From positions 1-7,204 of the forward strand of contig CAUJIL010000298.1 in the NCBI GenBank assembly GCA_963204845.1: DNA of 7,204 bases, in the 5' to 3' direction. Both the position numbers and the translations under genes were made by a program. The notes under the pieces are model-generated. The model was given only the letters and a program-made list of their open reading frames with translations. It was not told the DNA's origin and searched no databases. Below, one piece after another: positions 1 to 5,748 of the stretch. Each line of letters opens with the position of its first letter. Within the stretch, counting starts at the first letter, position 1. The stretch comes from Pseudomonadota bacterium (GTDB lineage: Bacteria; Pseudomonadota; Gammaproteobacteria; Pseudomonadales; UBA5518).

Positions 1-270
1 GATCCGGCTGTCGCGCAACCGCTGTTTGCGCGCCGCGCTCCAGCGTGCGTCGGCGATCGGCTCGCCGGCGAGGTTGATGACTGCATCGAGCGGCTCGTCG
101 CGGGCCAGTTCGTCCAGGCGACGCACCACGCGCGTGCCGGCGGGAAGTGCGCGAGCGGCGCGCTCCGGGTCGCGGCTCAGCACCTCGAGGCGCGCGCCGC
201 TTGCCGCGAGCCGACGGCACAGCGCCTGCCCGATGAATCCGCTGCCTCCGGTGATCACGTATCGAGTCAT
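1..270 (-). CDS. TIGR01777/YfcH-type epimerase-like SDR protein, 5' part only
   Basis: This is an NAD(P)-binding short-chain dehydrogenase/epimerase-like protein of the family that includes E. coli YfcH; its reaction is not established. Ninety codons are visible, from ATG at 268-270 to the window edge, so the C-terminal two thirds or so are missing. The protein opens with a Rossmann nucleotide-binding loop (TGGSGFIG, residues 7-14) directly after the first beta strand. Around residues 68-90 it has NLAGEPIADARWS followed by a basic KQRLRDSRI stretch, which is the family's typical signature. The start is supported by an AGGAGG Shine-Dalgarno at 279-284, 8 nt upstream. It is divergent from the lon homologue, with 105 bp between the starts. 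Family is confident; substrate and pathway are unknown. Confidence 0.88.
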   Translation of the reverse strand, partial: MTRYVITGGSGFIGQALCRRLAASGARLEVLSRDPERAARALPAGTRVVRRLDELARDEPLDAVINLAGEPIADARWSAARKQRLRDSRI

Positions 271-321
271 GGCGCGTGCCTCCTGTGCGACGGGTCGGCG
301 AAGCGCCCGGGTCCGCGCTGG

Positions 322-349
322 TTGATTTAGTCTACGCCAGTCCCCATAT
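322..349 (+). promoter_or_regulatory. Candidate sigma-32 (RpoH) heat-shock promoter for lon
   Basis: CCCCATAT at 342-349 matches the sigma-32 -10 consensus (CCCCATnT) at every defined base. TTGATT at 322-327 resembles the -35 core (CTTGAAA) less well, but the 14-nt spacing is inside the 13-15 nt range for this factor. Transcription would begin around 355-358, about 20 nt before the lon start at 376. Lon is a classic heat-shock regulon member in E. coli, so the biology fits. The call rests on pattern only; the -35 match is partial. Confidence 0.6.
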
Positions 350-364
350 GCCGGATGAGTTCAC

Positions 365-369
365 GGGAG
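365..369 (+). promoter_or_regulatory. Ribosome binding site deciding the lon start
   Basis: GGGAG at 365-369 lies 6 nt before the ATG at 376. The in-frame ATG at 355 has no purine-rich stretch in front of it and would lie at or upstream of the predicted transcription start, so 376 is the preferred start. Confidence 0.7.
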
Positions 370-375
370 AACCAC

Positions 376-2751
376 ATGAGCGAACAGCCCGACACCGACA
401 CGGAAGGCAGATCCGGCACCGAGCTCGCGCTGCCGAACCTGGCGCTGCCCGAGATCCTGTACCTGATGCCGGTCACGACGCGGCCGTTCATGCCGGCGCA
501 GATCCAGCCGATGATGGCCGACGCCACGGCCTGGGGCGACACCGTGCAGCGCGTTGCGCAGACCGACCACAAGATCATGGGGCTGTTCTTCGTCGATACC
601 GACGACACCAGCACCGTGAAGTCCGACGAGATCCCGTTGATCGGCTGCGCGGTGCGCCTGCTCAACGCCTCCGGCGACGGCAAGCGCGTGCAGTTCATCG
701 CGCAGGGGCTGGGGCGCGCGCGTATCCGGCGCTGGATCAACCGCACGCCGCCGTACGTGGTGCAGGTCGAGTACCCGAAGAGCGAGCTGGAGCGCGACGA
801 CGAGACGCGCGCCTACGCGATGGCGCTGGTCGGCGCGATCAAGGAGCTGGTGCCGCTCAACCCGCTCTACAACGAGGACCTGAAGCACTACCTGATGCGT
901 TTCAGCCCGGAGGATCCCTCACCGCTCACCGATTTCGCGGTCACGCTGACCAGCGCGGGCGGGCGCGAGCTCCAGGACATCCTCGAGACGCTGCCGGTGC
1001 TCGCGCGCATGCACAAGGTGCTGCCGCTGCTGAAGAAGGAGATCGAGGTCGCGCGACTGCAGGACCGCATCAGCAGCCAGGTCAACCAGACCGTCAACGA
1101 ACGCCAGCGCGAGTTCTTCCTGCGCGAGCAGCTGAAGGTCATCAAGCAGGAGCTGGGCCTGTCGAAAGACGACCGCAGCGCCGACGTCGAGAAGTTCGAG
1201 GCGCGGCTGGCCGCGCTGCACGTGCCCGCGCACGCGCTGGAGCGCATCCGCGACGAACTCGACAAGCTCGCGATCCTCGAGACCGGATCACCCGAGTACG
1301 GGGTGACGCGTAACTACCTCGACTGGGCGACCTCGGTGCCGTGGGGAATCCATTCGCAGGACAAGCTCGATCTGGCGCACGCGCGCGAGGTCCTCGAACG
1401 CGAGCACGACGGCCTGGCGGATGTGAAGGAGCGCATCCTGGAGTTCATCGCGGTGGGCGCCTACCGGGGCGAGATCAGCGGATCGATCATCGTGCTGGTC
1501 GGGCCGCCCGGCGTCGGCAAGACCTCGATCGGACGCTCGATCGCGCACGCGCTGGGGCGCGAGTTCTACCGCTTCAGCCTCGGCGGCATGCGCGACGAGG
1601 CCGAGATCAAGGGCCACCGTCGCACCTACATCGGTGCGATGCCGGGCAAGTTCGTGCAGGCGTTGAAGCAGGTCAAGGTCACCAACCCGGTGATCATGCT
1701 CGACGAGATCGACAAGGTCGGCGCCTCGTACCAGGGCGATCCCGCCTCGGCGTTGCTCGAGGCGCTGGACCCGGAGCAGAACGCGGAGTTCCTCGATCAC
1801 TACCTCGACCTGCGCGTCGATCTGTCGAAGGTGCTGTTCGTGTGCACCGCGAACCAGCTCGACACGATCCCGGCGCCGCTGCTCGACCGCATGGAGGTGA
1901 TCCGCCTGGCCGGCTACATCGCCGAGGAGAAGCTCGCGATCGCGAAGAACCACCTGTGGCCGCGGCTGCTCGAACGCGCCGGCGTGAAGACCGCGCGGCT
2001 GCGCATCGCGGACGCGGCGCTGCGCCACGTGATCGAGGGTTACGCGCGCGAGGCCGGGGTGCGCAACCTCGAGAAACGCCTGGCGGCGATCGTGCGCAAG
2101 AGCGTCGTGAAGCTGCTCGACGATCCCACCGCGCGGCTGCGCATCGGGCGGGCCGAGGTCGAACAGATGCTCGGGGCGCCGGTGTTCACCAGGGAAAAAC
2201 CGCTGCGCGGAGTCGGGGTGGTCACCGGGCTCGCCTGGACCGCGCTCGGCGGCGCGACGCTGCCGGTGGAAGCCTCCCGCGTGCACGCGCTGACGCGCGG
2301 CTTCAAGCTCACCGGCAAGCTCGGCGAGGTGATGCGCGAGTCGGCCGAGATCGCCTACAGCTACGTGATGTCGCACCTGGCGCACTACGGTGCCGATGCG
2401 AAGTTTTTCGACGAATCCTTCGTGCACCTGCACGTGCCGGAGGGCGCCACACCGAAGGACGGGCCGAGCGCGGGCGTGACGATGGCGACCGCGCTGCTGT
2501 CGCTGGCGCGCGGCGAGAAGCTCGCGCGGCCACTGGCGATGACCGGCGAGCTGACGCTCACCGGGCAGGTGCTGCCGGTCGGCGGCATTCGCGAGAAGGT
2601 CATCGCGGCGCGCCGGGTCGGCATCGCCGAGTTGGTGCTGCCGGAAGCGAACCGCAAGGATTTCGACGAACTGCCCGATTACCTGCGCGAAGGCCTCACG
2701 GTGCATTTCGCCAAACGCTACGACGACGTGTTCCGCGTGGTGTTCCCGTAG
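376..2751 (+). CDS. lon: Lon-family ATP-dependent serine protease (divergent N-domain class)
   Basis: This is a cytosolic AAA+ protease that unfolds and degrades damaged or regulatory proteins, probably as a hexamer. At 791 aa it is close to E. coli Lon (784 aa). The N-terminal substrate-binding domain spans roughly residues 20-210, followed by a helical linker (about 215-320). The AAA+ module has Walker A GPPGVGKT at 376-383, Walker B IMLDEID around 440-446 and a sensor-2 stretch GVRNLEKRL. The C-terminal protease domain carries the catalytic dyad Ser698 (in DGPSAG) and Lys741 (in GGIREK); their 43-residue separation equals that of E. coli S679/K722. The N-domain is unlike canonical Lon: in place of the usual LPLRDVVVFP-type opening it reads YLMPVTTRPFMPAQ (29-42). 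It resembles, from memory, the second Lon of pseudomonads (AsrA, PA0779). No clpX or hupB is adjacent. The stop codon TAG is the end of a REP GTAG. Confidence 0.93.
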   Translation: MSEQPDTDTEGRSGTELALPNLALPEILYLMPVTTRPFMPAQIQPMMADATAWGDTVQRVAQTDHKIMGLFFVDTDDTSTVKSDEIPLIGCAVRLLNASGDGKRVQFIAQGLGRARIRRWINRTPPYVVQVEYPKSELERDDETRAYAMALVGAIKELVPLNPLYNEDLKHYLMRFSPEDPSPLTDFAVTLTSAGGRELQDILETLPVLARMHKVLPLLKKEIEVARLQDRISSQVNQTVNERQREFFLREQLKVIKQELGLSKDDRSADVEKFEARLAALHVPAHALERIRDELDKLAILETGSPEYGVTRNYLDWATSVPWGIHSQDKLDLAHAREVLEREHDGLADVKERILEFIAVGAYRGEISGSIIVLVGPPGVGKTSIGRSIAHALGREFYRFSLGGMRDEAEIKGHRRTYIGAMPGKFVQALKQVKVTNPVIMLDEIDKVGASYQGDPASALLEALDPEQNAEFLDHYLDLRVDLSKVLFVCTANQLDTIPAPLLDRMEVIRLAGYIAEEKLAIAKNHLWPRLLERAGVKTARLRIADAALRHVIEGYAREAGVRNLEKRLAAIVRKSVVKLLDDPTARLRIGRAEVEQMLGAPVFTREKPLRGVGVVTGLAWTALGGATLPVEASRVHALTRGFKLTGKLGEVMRESAEIAYSYVMSHLAHYGADAKFFDESFVHLHVPEGATPKDGPSAGVTMATALLSLARGEKLARPLAMTGELTLTGQVLPVGGIREKVIAARRVGIAELVLPEANRKDFDELPDYLREGLTVHFAKRYDDVFRVVFP

Positions 2752-2770
2752 GTTCGGCCTGTGGCCGAAC
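2748..2770 (+). repeat. GTAG-type REP element, T/C subfamily
   Basis: GTAG (2748-2751) is followed by a perfect 8-bp stem, GTTCGGCC at 2752-2759 and GGCCGAAC at 2763-2770, around a TGT loop. This is the architecture of GTAG-class REPs: a tetranucleotide plus a short palindrome, normally mobilised by RAYT (TnpA-REP) proteins encoded elsewhere. The element overlaps the lon stop codon (TAG 2749-2751), so its hairpin is also the first structure downstream of the lon coding region and could protect or end the transcript. Confidence 0.88.
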
Positions 2771-2785
2771 ATGGTTTGCACGAAT

Positions 2786-2808
2786 GTCCGGGCACAGCCC
2801 GGACCTAC
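2786..2808 (-). repeat. GTAG-type REP element, C/G subfamily, inverted
   Basis: A perfect 8-bp stem (GTCCGGGC at 2786-2793, GCCCGGAC at 2797-2804) with an ACA loop is followed by CTAC at 2805-2808, so GTAG leads on the minus strand. It faces the REP at 2748-2770 across a 15-nt spacer, forming a BIME-like pair. Confidence 0.88.
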
Positions 2809-2858
2809 GCGAACCTGTCCGTGCGTAGCCCGGGCCGCGCATGTTCGGGCACGGTTCC

Positions 2859-2876
2859 GGGGCGGGTGAACGCCCC
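2859..2876. other. Small GC-rich hairpin between the two REP units
   Basis: GGGGCG (2859-2864) and CGCCCC (2871-2876) can pair across a 6-nt loop. The segment 2837-2876 separates the two 92-bp repeats and contains GTTCGGGCAC at 2843-2852, which may be a degraded REP arm. There is no T-tract on either side, so a terminator role is not supported. Confidence 0.35.
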
Positions 2877-2899
2877 GTAGGTTCGGCCTGTGGCCGAAC
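2877..2899 (+). repeat. GTAG-type REP element, T/C subfamily
   Basis: GTAG (2877-2880) is followed by arms GTTCGGCC (2881-2888) and GGCCGAAC (2892-2899) around TGT. It is identical in sequence to the element at 2748-2770. Confidence 0.88.
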
Positions 2900-2914
2900 G
2901 GGGTTTGCACGAAT

Positions 2915-2937
2915 GTCCGGGCACAGCCCGGACCTAC
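2915..2937 (-). repeat. GTAG-type REP element, C/G subfamily, inverted
   Basis: Arms GTCCGGGC (2915-2922) and GCCCGGAC (2926-2933) surround ACA, followed by CTAC (2934-2937). It is identical to 2786-2808 and again lies 15 nt from its plus-oriented partner. Confidence 0.88.
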
Positions 2938-2951
2938 GCGAACCTGTCCGT

Positions 2952-2970
2952 GCGTAGCCCGGGCCTACGC
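2952..2970. repeat. Compact palindrome with GTAG on both strands
   Basis: GCGTAG (2952-2957) and CTACGC (2965-2970) are inverted arms flanking CCCGGGC. It looks like two GTAG heads fused around a collapsed stem. The minus-strand GTAG (2965-2968) contains the TAG stop codon of argF. Only the left half recurs in copy 1, at 2823-2835. Confidence 0.7.
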
Positions 2971-3870
2971 GGTCAGCAGGAACTCGATCAGTGCCTTCTG
3001 CGCGTGCAGGCGGTTCTCGGCCTCGTCCCAGATCACGGTGTCGGGCGCGTCCATCAGCTCGGCGCTGATCTCCTCGCCGCGGTGTGCGGGCAGGCAGTGC
3101 AGGTAGATTGCATCCGGCGCGGCGACGTCGAGCAGCCGGCGGTCGAGCTGGTAGGCGGCGAAGGCGCGCGCGCGGCGCTCCTGTTCGGCCTCCTGGCCCA
3201 TCGATGCCCACACGTCGGTGGCGAGGAGGTGCGCGCCGCGCGCGGCATCGAGCGGGTCGCGCACCACGCTGACGCGCCCGGCAGTGGCGTGCAGCAGGTC
3301 CGCGCGCGGTTCGTAACCCTCGGGGCAAGCAATGCGCAGCTCGAAGTCGAACTGCCGCGCAGCGTTGATGTAGGACTGGCACATGTTGTTGCCGTCGCCG
3401 ATCCACGCCACCTGCCGGCCACGGATGCTGCCGCGGTGCTCGACGAAGGTCTGCACGTCGGCCAGCAACTGGCAGGGGTGGAAGTCGTCGGTCAGCCCGT
3501 TGATCACCGGCACGCGCGAGCACGCGGCGAAGCGCTCGACGATCGCATGCGCGAAGGTGCGGATCATCACGACATCGACCATCGACGACAGCACGCGCGC
3601 GGTGTCCTCGATCGGTTCGCCGCGCCCCAGTTGCGTGTCGCGCGGCGACAGGAACAGCGCGTGGCCGCCCATCTGGGCCATGCCGGCCTCGAACGAGACG
3701 CGCGTGCGGGTGGAGGACTTCTCGAAAATCATGCCCATCACGCGGTCGCGCCCGATCGTGCCGGCGCCGGCGCCGCGCGGATCGGCCTTCATCGCGATCG
3801 CGCGCCGGATCACAGCGTCGAGTTCGGCGGGACTCAGGTCGAGGAGAGTCAGGAAATGCCGTGCCGGCAT
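2965..3870 (-). CDS. argF: Ornithine carbamoyltransferase
   Basis: It transfers the carbamoyl group from carbamoyl phosphate to ornithine, giving citrulline, in arginine biosynthesis in the cytosol; the family acts as a trimer. The 301-aa product has the family's usual length. The carbamoyl-phosphate site SSTRTR is at residues 52-57, HPCQ at 131-134, an ornithine-side DGNNMC motif follows, and HCLPAHRG is at 258-265, containing the catalytic cysteine. The ATG at 3868-3870 is chosen because GGAGA (complement of 3879-3883) lies 8 nt upstream and the protein then starts with the family-typical RHFLTLLDLS. It sits 29 nt downstream of argD, so the two are probably one operon. The stop TAG is part of a REP-derived GTAG, and the gene converges on lon through the REP-filled spacer. 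argF against argI naming is arbitrary. Confidence 0.95.
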   Translation of the reverse strand: MPARHFLTLLDLSPAELDAVIRRAIAMKADPRGAGAGTIGRDRVMGMIFEKSSTRTRVSFEAGMAQMGGHALFLSPRDTQLGRGEPIEDTARVLSSMVDVVMIRTFAHAIVERFAACSRVPVINGLTDDFHPCQLLADVQTFVEHRGSIRGRQVAWIGDGNNMCQSYINAARQFDFELRIACPEGYEPRADLLHATAGRVSVVRDPLDAARGAHLLATDVWASMGQEAEQERRARAFAAYQLDRRLLDVAAPDAIYLHCLPAHRGEEISAELMDAPDTVIWDEAENRLHAQKALIEFLLTA

Positions 3871-3899
3871 GACGGGTGTCTCCGGGTAGGGTGGGCGGG

Positions 3900-5093
3900 C
3901 TAGCCGGGGCCGGCCGAGGCGTGTTCGCGCGCCTCGATCAGTTCGCCCAGCGTGGCTACGATCCGGTCGATTTCCTGCGGGCCGATGATCAGCGGCGGCA
4001 GCAGGCGGATCACGCGATCCGCCGTGACATTGATCAGCAGGCCGCGCTCGAGCGCGGCCTGCATCAGCTCGGGGCAGGGTTCGCGCAGTTCGATGCCGAC
4101 CATCAGTCCGCGCCCGCGCACTTCGACCACGCCCTTCAGCCCCGCGAGCCGCGCGCGCAGCCCTTCGATCAGCCGCGCGCCCATGCGCTCGGCGTTGCCG
4201 CACAGGTCCTCGGCGACGATCGTCGCGAGCACGGCGAGTCCGGCGGCGCAGGCGAGCGGGTTGCCGCCGAAGGTCGAGCCGTGGTTGCCGGCATGGAACA
4301 CGCCCGCTGCCTTGCCGTGCGCCAGGCAGACGCCGATCGGCACCCCGTTGCCCAGTCCCTTTGCGGTGCTCAGCACGTCGGGCGTCACGCCGGTGTGCTG
4401 GAACGCGAACAGGCGGCCGGTGCGCCCGTTGCCGGTCTGCACCTCGTCGAGCATCATCAGCCAGTCATGGCGATCGCACAGTTCGCGCACGCCCTCGAGG
4501 TAGCCCGGCGGCGCCACGCGCACGCCGGATTCGCCCTGGATCGGTTCGAACAGCACGGCGACGATGCTGGTGTTGTTGCGCGCGATGCTCTGCAGTTCGT
4601 CGAGATCGCCGTAGCGCGCACGCACGAAGCCGCTGACCAGCGGTTCGAAACCGGCCTGCACCTTGCGGCTGCCGGTGGCCGACAGCGTCGCCAGCGTGCG
4701 CCCGTGGAACGAGTTCTCCATCACCACGATCGCCGGCTTCTCGATGCCGCGCCCGTGGCCGTACATGCGCGCGATCTTGATCGCGCACTCGTTCGCCTCG
4801 GCGCCGGAGTTGCCGAAGAACACGTTGTCCATCCCGCTCAGCGCGACCAGCCGCTCGGCGAGTTCGCGCTGGCGCGTGATGCCGTAGATGTTCGAGGTGT
4901 GCAGCAGTTGCGCCGCCTGTTGCTGGATCGCGTGCGTGACCGCCGGATGCGCGTGCCCGAGGCCGCAGACGGCGATGCCGGCCAGCGCGTCGAGATAACG
5001 CTTGCCCTCGGTGTCGTAGAGCCACACGCCCTCGCCGCGCGCGAACTCGACGTCGAGCCGCTTGTAGGTGGGCATGATCGACTTCGGGTCCAT
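3900..5093 (-). CDS. argD: Acetylornithine aminotransferase (class III, PLP-dependent)
   Basis: It converts N-acetylglutamate semialdehyde and glutamate to N-acetylornithine and 2-oxoglutarate in arginine biosynthesis; homologues often also act on succinyldiaminopimelate (lysine pathway) or succinylornithine. The 397-aa product is full length. Visible motifs include FFGNSGAEANE (cofactor phosphate region), FHGRT, FEPIQGESG, LDEVQTGNGRTG with Asp216 expected to contact the PLP pyridine nitrogen, STAKGLGNG with Lys245 as the Schiff-base lysine, and GSTFGGNPL. The ATG at 5091-5093 (MDPKSIMPTYKRLD) has GAGG (complement of 5099-5102) 5 nt upstream. An ATG six codons further in (5073-5075) is possible but has a weaker site. 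It is first in the argD-argF unit and divergent from grxD. A terminator-like hairpin lies in its leader. Catabolic AstC is the alternative, but the argF partner favours ArgD. Confidence 0.94.
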   Translation of the reverse strand: MDPKSIMPTYKRLDVEFARGEGVWLYDTEGKRYLDALAGIAVCGLGHAHPAVTHAIQQQAAQLLHTSNIYGITRQRELAERLVALSGMDNVFFGNSGAEANECAIKIARMYGHGRGIEKPAIVVMENSFHGRTLATLSATGSRKVQAGFEPLVSGFVRARYGDLDELQSIARNNTSIVAVLFEPIQGESGVRVAPPGYLEGVRELCDRHDWLMMLDEVQTGNGRTGRLFAFQHTGVTPDVLSTAKGLGNGVPIGVCLAHGKAAGVFHAGNHGSTFGGNPLACAAGLAVLATIVAEDLCGNAERMGARLIEGLRARLAGLKGVVEVRGRGLMVGIELREPCPELMQAALERGLLINVTADRVIRLLPPLIIGPQEIDRIVATLGELIEAREHASAGPG

Positions 5094-5115
5094 GGGCGCC
5101 TCGTTCGGGGATGCC

Positions 5116-5144
5116 AAAAACGCAAAAAGGCAGCGCGCGCTGCC
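5116..5144 (-). terminator. Terminator-like hairpin with U-tracts in the argD leader
   Basis: On the minus strand a perfect palindrome (GGCAGCGC then GCGCTGCC, 5129-5144) is followed at once by TTTTT (5124-5128), GCG and a second TTTTT (5116-5120). This is the layout of an intrinsic terminator reading toward argD, ending 22 nt before its ATG. No gene on the minus strand ends here, since grxD is divergent. Just upstream, CCCC (5154-5157) can pair with GGGG (5144-5147), a small stem sharing one base pair position with the terminator stem. It may be an attenuator, a 5' stabilising hairpin or a trap for stray transcription. Confidence 0.6.
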
Positions 5145-5160
5145 CCCGGAAAAGGGGCCG

Positions 5161-5189
5161 ATGGTAACGATCCGCGCGGCGTGGTGCAA
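5161..5189 (-). promoter_or_regulatory. Candidate sigma-70 promoter of argD-argF
   Basis: Reading on the minus strand, TTGCAC (5184-5189) and TACCAT (5161-5166) are separated by exactly 17 nt. Start of transcription would fall near 5153-5155, so the terminator-like palindrome would begin about 10 nt into the message. The -10 matches four of six consensus bases and the -35 three. No ArgR-box match was recognised nearby. Confidence 0.45.
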
Positions 5190-5219
5190 GGTCGTATTGC
5201 AGCGTCGGCGTAGTGTCCC

Positions 5220-5242
5220 GTAGGTTCGGCCAGTGGCCGAAC
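5220..5242 (+). repeat. GTAG-type REP element, T/C subfamily, AGT loop
   Basis: GTAG (5220-5223) is followed by arms GTTCGGCC (5224-5231) and GGCCGAAC (5235-5242). The loop is AGT where other copies have TGT; both arms are unchanged. It lies about 30 bp upstream of the proposed argD -35 box. A further GTAG at 5210-5213 without a stem may be a relic. Confidence 0.87.
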
Positions 5243-5253
5243 AAAATGTCCGC

Positions 5254-5276
5254 GTAGGTTCGGCCTGTGGCCGAAC
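5254..5276 (+). repeat. GTAG-type REP element, T/C subfamily
   Basis: GTAG (5254-5257) is followed by arms GTTCGGCC (5258-5265) and GGCCGAAC (5269-5276) around TGT. It stands in tandem with the element at 5220-5242, with only 11 nt between them. That gap contains TGTCCG, probably the stub of a truncated inverted element. Confidence 0.88.
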
Positions 5277-5285
5277 ATTATGAAT

Positions 5286-5308
5286 GTCCGGGCACAGCCC
5301 GGACCTAC
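5286..5308 (-). repeat. GTAG-type REP element, C/G subfamily, inverted
   Basis: Arms GTCCGGGC (5286-5293) and GCCCGGAC (5297-5304) surround ACA, followed by CTAC (5305-5308). It is 9 nt from the plus-oriented REP at 5254-5276, compared with 15 nt in the lon-argF spacer. Confidence 0.88.
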
Positions 5309-5316
5309 GCGAACAT

Positions 5317-5327
5317 GTCCGGGCACA
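5317..5327 (-). repeat. Truncated REP (single arm)
   Basis: GTCCGGGCACA repeats the first arm and loop of the inverted REP at 5286, but the second arm and CTAC are missing and the sequence turns AT-richer (AAAAGCC). It marks the grxD-side boundary of the REP cluster. Confidence 0.65.
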
Positions 5328-5398
5328 AAAGCCGATTGAATTACTGGGGTATTAACAAGGACTCGTGTAGACTGGCTGCCCGAATCACATACCTTCCC
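5328..5398 (+). promoter_or_regulatory. Probable grxD promoter region, elements not resolved
   Basis: This is the most AT-rich stretch of the window and lies directly upstream of grxD. TAGACT at 5368-5373 could be a -10 box. TTGAAT (5336-5341) looks like a -35 box but is 26 nt away, too far to pair with it, and the 17-nt position holds only TGGGGT. I therefore place a promoter here without assigning its -35. No clear IscR site was recognised. Confidence 0.35.
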
Positions 5399-5405
5399 GA
5401 GGTGG
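5399..5405 (+). promoter_or_regulatory. Ribosome binding site deciding the grxD start
   Basis: GAGGTGG ends 9 nt before the ATG at 5415 but directly abuts the in-frame ATG at 5406, which is too close to be used. The start at 5415 is therefore preferred. Confidence 0.7.
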
Positions 5406-5414
5406 ATGGCGCCC

Positions 5415-5744
5415 ATGTCCGAGGACATCATCGAGACGATCAAGCAGCAGATCGCGAGCAACCCCGTGATCCTGTACATGAAGGGCTCGCCCGAGCAGCC
5501 GCAGTGCGGGTTTTCGGCGCGTGCCTCGCAGGTGTTGATGGCCTGTGGCGAACGTTTCGCCTACGTCGATATCCTGTCGAACCCGGCGATCCGCGCGAAC
5601 CTGCCGGCGTACGCGAACTGGCCGACCTTTCCGCAGTTGTGGGTAGGCGGTGAGCTGATCGGCGGGTCCGACATCATCGCGGAGATGTACGACAAGGGTG
5701 AACTGCAGCCGCTGATCAAGGACGCGGTGGCGAAGAGCGCCTGA
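5415..5744 (+). CDS. grxD: Monothiol glutaredoxin, Grx4/GrxD type
   Basis: CGFS glutaredoxins bind a [2Fe-2S] cluster as a glutathione-bridged dimer and pass clusters to target proteins, often together with BolA; they are poor thiol reductases. The 109-aa product is close to E. coli GrxD (115 aa). The CGFS active site is at residues 31-34 with Cys31 as cluster ligand. Lys23 lies ahead of it, as is usual for glutathione contact. WPTFPQLW (69-76, with the TFP cis-proline loop) and GGSDI (83-87) complete the glutathione-binding surface. The QPQCGFS context is typical of the family. It is transcribed alone, away from argD and toward rnt, and ends just before a 9-bp hairpin. Confidence 0.94.
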   Translation: MSEDIIETIKQQIASNPVILYMKGSPEQPQCGFSARASQVLMACGERFAYVDILSNPAIRANLPAYANWPTFPQLWVGGELIGGSDIIAEMYDKGELQPLIKDAVAKSA

Positions 5745-5748
5745 CCTG

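Larger units (their letters stand above)
2745..2836 (+). repeat. 92-bp direct repeat, copy 1 (REP pair unit)
   Basis: This copy matches 2874-2965 at a constant 129-bp offset, with only two mismatches (2771-2772 AT against 2900-2901 GG). It contains a plus-oriented REP, a 15-nt spacer, a minus-oriented REP and a half palindrome GCGTAGCCCGGGC. It begins inside the last codons of lon. The near identity implies recent duplication of the unit or insertion of two like units. Confidence 0.95.
2874..2965 (+). repeat. 92-bp direct repeat, copy 2 (REP pair unit)
   Basis: This is the second copy of the unit at 2745-2836, with two mismatches. It runs up to the argF stop codon. Where copy 1 continues into unrelated GCGC sequence, this copy continues into the CTACGC that completes a palindrome and includes the argF stop. 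Confidence 0.95.

Noticed and set aside
1288..2910. A 540-codon open frame on the minus strand opposite lon
   Set aside because: It is a long stop-free shadow caused by high GC codon use. The plus strand encodes an intact Lon with all catalytic motifs, and the minus reading has no recognisable domain.
2745..2970. CRISPR array
   Set aside because: The repeats are palindromic, alternate in orientation and have spacers that are themselves repeated; there is no regular repeat-spacer pattern and no cas gene.
3871..4203. An in-frame N-terminal extension of argF into argD
   Set aside because: It would overlap the argD coding region by about 300 nt and has no family similarity; a good ribosome site precedes the ATG at 3868-3870.
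5094..5189. An N-terminal extension of ArgD starting at TTG 5187-5189, or a leader peptide there
   Set aside because: The TTG lies inside the proposed -35 box, and the extension would translate through the terminator-like hairpin. There is no cluster of arginine codons as expected of an arginine leader peptide.
3876..5213. A 445-codon open frame on the plus strand opposite argD
   Set aside because: The composition is low-complexity Arg/Ala/His-rich as expected from antisense of a GC-rich gene, while the minus strand encodes a complete ArgD.
5328..5360. ArgR box or IscR site suggested by TTGAAT and GGGGTATTAAC
   Set aside because: Neither stretch matches the recalled consensus over enough positions or with the needed dyad symmetry.
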